DNA of 64,000 bases from Streptomyces griseoflavus. GTDB taxonomy: Bacteria > Actinomycetota > Actinomycetes > Streptomycetales > Streptomycetaceae. The DNA lies in the NCBI RefSeq assembly GCF_014649995.1, contig NZ_BMUC01000001.1, positions 124,001-188,000 on the forward strand, written 5' to 3'. The position numbers and the translations under genes are program-made. The notes beneath the pieces are model-generated. The model saw nothing but the letters and a program-made list of their open reading frames with translations, was not told the origin of the DNA and did not search any database. Positions 61,646 through 64,000 of this stretch are shown one piece after another (the stretch's first letter is position 1; each line of letters opens with the position of its first letter).

Positions 61646-63051
61646 GATGGGCCCTGGTCAAGGTGTCGCTGGCGGTGACGGCCATGGTCGTGGTCGCCTT
61701 CGCGGTGCCGCTCGGACTGGTCGTCCGCGAGATGGCCCGCGACCGGGCCTTCGCGGGCGCCGAGCGGGAGGCGGCGGCCGTCGCCCCCGCCCTGTCCATC
61801 ACCACCGACCGCGACCAGCTCGAACGTGTCGTCGCCTCCACCGGCTCCGACACCGGCATGGCCGTGCACATCCCGGCCGCGGACGGCGGCGAGGCCCTGG
61901 AGATCGGGAAGCGGCGGGCCACGCCCGAGGACATCGCGGCGGTGCGGGAACTGGGCCGCGCCTCCACCTCCACCGTGTCCGGCGGCTCGACCCTCCTCCA
62001 GCCGGTCGCGCTCAGCTCCGGCGAGATCGCCGTGGTCGAGGTGTTCGTCCCCGAGTCCGAGGTCACCAACGGTGTCGGCACGGCGTGGGCGGTGCTCGCC
62101 GGGGTCGGCGTCGCGCTGATCCTCGGCTCGGTCGCGGTCGCCGACCGGCTGGGCGTACGGATGGTGCGGCCCGCGCGGCGGCTGGTGGAGGGGGCCCGCG
62201 ACCTGGGGGAGGGGAAGCTCGGCGCCCGGGTACGGGAGGAGGGGCCGACCGAACTGCGGCTCGCGGCGGTCGCGTTCAACTCCATGGCCGACCAGGTCGT
62301 CCAGCTCCTCGCCAACGAACGGGAACTGGCGGCGGACCTGTCCCACCGGCTGCGCACACCGCTGACCGTGCTCCGGCTCAACGCCGCCTCCCTCGGCGAG
62401 GGTCCCGCCGCCGAGCAGACCCGGGCGGCCGTCGAGCAGCTGGAGCGCGAGGTGGACACCATCATCCGCACCGCCCGCGAGGCCAAGCCGCAGACGGCCG
62501 CCGCCGGGCCCGGCGCCGGGTGCGACGCGGCCGAGGTGGTGCGCGAGCGGATGGCGTTCTGGTCCGCGCTCGCCGAGGACGAGGGCCGCAAGTGGCGGAT
62601 GGCCGGAGCCGACCGGCCGGTGCGGATACCCGTCGCCCGCACCGATCTGGCCGCCGCCCTCGACGCGCTGCTCGGCAACGTCTTCCGGCACACCGCCGAG
62701 GGCACCGCCTTCGCGGTCGACGTGCACAACGGCGAGGACGCGGTCATCCTGCTCGTCTCCGACGCGGGCCCCGGCATACCCGACCCCGAGACGGCGATGG
62801 CCCGCGGCCGGGGCTCCGGCAGCGACGGCTCGACCGGGCTCGGCCTGGACATCGTGCGCCGCCTCGCCGAAGGCACCGGAGGGGACATACGCATCGGCCC
62901 GTCGGTGCTCGGCGGGACCGAGGTGCGCGTGTGGATCCAGCTCGACGGACGCGAGCGGGCACCTCGGCGGCGCGGTCACCGGGGAACCGTGCGCCGACGC
63001 GCGACGGGCCGCCTCGGCGCGTTCTCCCGCCGCCCCCGATCCCTCTCTTGA
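61642..63051 (+). CDS. Sensor histidine kinase
   Basis: A 469-residue protein. There are two TM helices (about 5-28 and 148-168) with a ~120-residue extracytoplasmic sensor between them. A HAMP domain (about 170-222, MVRPARRLVEGARDLG) is followed by the H-box ADLSHRLRTPLTVLR (His235), the N-box LDALLGNVFRHT, G1 SDAGPGIPD and G2 GSTGLGLDIVRRLAEG. It forms a two-component pair with the preceding regulator. The signal is unknown. The C-terminal ~30 residues are Arg-rich. Confidence 0.92.
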   Translation: MRWALVKVSLAVTAMVVVAFAVPLGLVVREMARDRAFAGAEREAAAVAPALSITTDRDQLERVVASTGSDTGMAVHIPAADGGEALEIGKRRATPEDIAAVRELGRASTSTVSGGSTLLQPVALSSGEIAVVEVFVPESEVTNGVGTAWAVLAGVGVALILGSVAVADRLGVRMVRPARRLVEGARDLGEGKLGARVREEGPTELRLAAVAFNSMADQVVQLLANERELAADLSHRLRTPLTVLRLNAASLGEGPAAEQTRAAVEQLEREVDTIIRTAREAKPQTAAAGPGAGCDAAEVVRERMAFWSALAEDEGRKWRMAGADRPVRIPVARTDLAAALDALLGNVFRHTAEGTAFAVDVHNGEDAVILLVSDAGPGIPDPETAMARGRGSGSDGSTGLGLDIVRRLAEGTGGDIRIGPSVLGGTEVRVWIQLDGRERAPRRRGHRGTVRRRATGRLGAFSRRPRSLS

Positions 63052-63260
63052 GCGCGCCGAGACCACCGGCCGCCTTCCGGCACGGAACGGGGGACCCGCA
63101 CCGCTTCCCGCGCTCGCCGGTGTGCTCCCGTACACCCGCGAGCGCCGGAAAGCGGGTGCCCCGCCCGCCCAGGGCACCGGCGCGTCCGGTGGCAGCCGGA
63201 CGCGCGAACGGGGCGCGGCACTCCCCTGTGCACCGCGCCCCGCCCCCCGTACCCCCGTTC

Positions 63261-63305
63261 CCGGGCCCGGAGCAGGTCAGGTACTCCGGGCCCGGAGCCG
63301 GTCAG
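63261..63305. repeat. Two tandem copies of a 20-bp motif
   Basis: CCGGGCCCGGAGCAGGTCAG (63261) and CCGGGCCCGGAGCCGGTCAG (63286) lie 25 bp apart. Each contains the palindrome CCGGGCCCGG. The second copy overlaps the GH1 stop codon. Confidence 0.7.
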
Positions 63306-64000
63306 ATGCCGTCGGGCTCGGGAAGCTCTCCCGTCTTGGCCGCACGCGCGTACCACAGGGCGCTGGACTTCGGCGTGCGCTGCTGCGTCACGTAGTCGAC
63401 GTACACCGCGCCGAAGCGCTTGTCGTAGCCGTACGCCCACTCGAAGTTGTCCAGCAGCGACCACAGGTAGTAGCCGCGCACCTCCGCGCCGTCGGCGATG
63501 GCCCGGCGCACCGCCGACAGGTGGCCGTGCAGGTAGGCGACGCGCTCGGGGTCGTGCACCGAGCCGTCGGCGTCCGGCTTGTCGTCGTAGGCCGCGCCGT
63601 TCTCGGTGACGTAGATCGGCAGCCCGGGAGCCTCGCGGTGGTAGCGCATGATCAGCTCGTGCAGGCCGGTCGGGTCGACGGACCAGCCCATCTCGGTCTG
63701 CTCGCCCGGCGACTGGTGGAAGGCGACGTCGTCCGCGGCGGGCCACGGCGAGTGCTCGCTCGCCCCGTGCCCGTCGGCCCGCGGGCCCTTGGCGTCCGGA
63801 TCCGCCGCCGACACCAGGGTGGGCGTGTAGTAGTTGAGGCCGAGCGCGTCCAGCGGCTGGTGGATCAGGTCCAGGTCGCCGTCCTCGATGAAGGACCAGT
63901 CGGTGAGCGAGGAGGTCGCCTCCAGCAGGGTCTCCGGGTAGGCGCCGTGCAGGATCGGGCCGTGGAAGATGCCGCCGGACAGGTCGTCGATCTTGCGTGC
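63302..64000 (-). CDS. GH1 beta-glucosidase (C-terminal part, runs off the window)
   Basis: The last 232 residues of a glycoside hydrolase family 1 enzyme. [17 protein letters not shown] is followed by [14 protein letters not shown] with the nucleophile Glu (TENG). Then comes [24 protein letters not shown] (aglycone-site motif), and the protein ends GELPEPDGI. The N-terminal half, with the acid/base TxNEP, lies beyond the end of the window. Family members cleave beta-glucosides such as cellobiose. The final codons overlap a 25-bp-spaced repeat. Confidence 0.93.
   Translation of the reverse strand, partial: ARKIDDLSGGIFHGPILHGAYPETLLEATSSLTDWSFIEDGDLDLIHQPLDALGLNYYTPTLVSAADPDAKGPRADGHGASEHSPWPAADDVAFHQSPGEQTEMGWSVDPTGLHELIMRYHREAPGLPIYVTENGAAYDDKPDADGSVHDPERVAYLHGHLSAVRRAIADGAEVRGYYLWSLLDNFEWAYGYDKRFGAVYVDYVTQQRTPKSSALWYARAAKTGELPEPDGI

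Overview
The window is high-GC DNA with the codon use, RBS types and gene content of Streptomyces. The order cdgA - LLM oxidoreductase - ectoine transporter - IclR - LPMO - SPFH - cslA/glxA - GH6 resembles, as I remember it, the region around SCO2815-SCO2840 of S. coelicolor. No species can be named from the sequence alone.

Layout. 1-4100: a whiJ-like accessory cluster (DUF397 protein, HTH-DUF5753 regulator, divergent anti-sigma-type ATPase), a ParB-like protein and a small hypothetical gene. 4100-15000: mostly housekeeping and metabolic genes: DUF1801, non-haem chloroperoxidase behind a perfect MarR/OhrR-type palindrome, SEC-C protein, YidC-like insertase, Gfo/Idh/MocA oxidoreductase with a divergent ROK repressor and a shared palindrome, a HAD phosphatase, and a sortase-like protein that lacks the catalytic His. 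13977-22189: the csl locus for tip-associated glycan: GH6 lipoprotein, radical copper oxidase GlxA, GT2 synthase CslA, an SPFH protein and an AA10 LPMO with a DasR-like site. 22400-29200: IclR regulator and the ectoine transporter ehuBCDA, followed by a hydroxyacid dehydrogenase, a decayed maleate-isomerase-like gene and its intact relative. 29283-35960: LLM oxidoreductase, a PAS-GGDEF-EAL protein (CdgA-like), an M6 metalloprotease and small conserved genes. Three identical tRNA-Lys(CUU) genes lie at 19.5, 22.2 and 34.0 kb, each with a strong hairpin just downstream.

36122-51461 is an accessory element inserted at the 3' end of a helicase gene. It is bounded by a 219-bp direct repeat (6 mismatches), of which the left copy is a fragment of the helicase 3' end. 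It carries a secreted LamG protein, a 2311-residue RHS/Hint polymorphic toxin with an overlapping putative immunity gene, a VapBC-like pair with a frameshifted toxin, and an integrase broken into two pieces. The element is probably immobile. A 42-bp copy of the end of the Hint coding sequence lies 3.1 kb downstream, next to the integrase remnant, as expected from toxin-cassette displacement.

51241-55372 is a tightly overlapping three-gene operon: a Cas4/RecB-type nuclease with four Cys, a 533-residue protein of unknown family, and an SF1 helicase with an Upf1/Dna2-like QGREYD motif. Together they resemble Dna2 split over separate genes. This is the best candidate here for an undescribed DNA-processing system. 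55263-64000: PAP2 phosphatase, histidine phosphatase, NsdA-like TPR regulator, spermidine-synthase-like protein, a two-component pair, and the C-terminal part of a GH1 beta-glucosidase running off the window.
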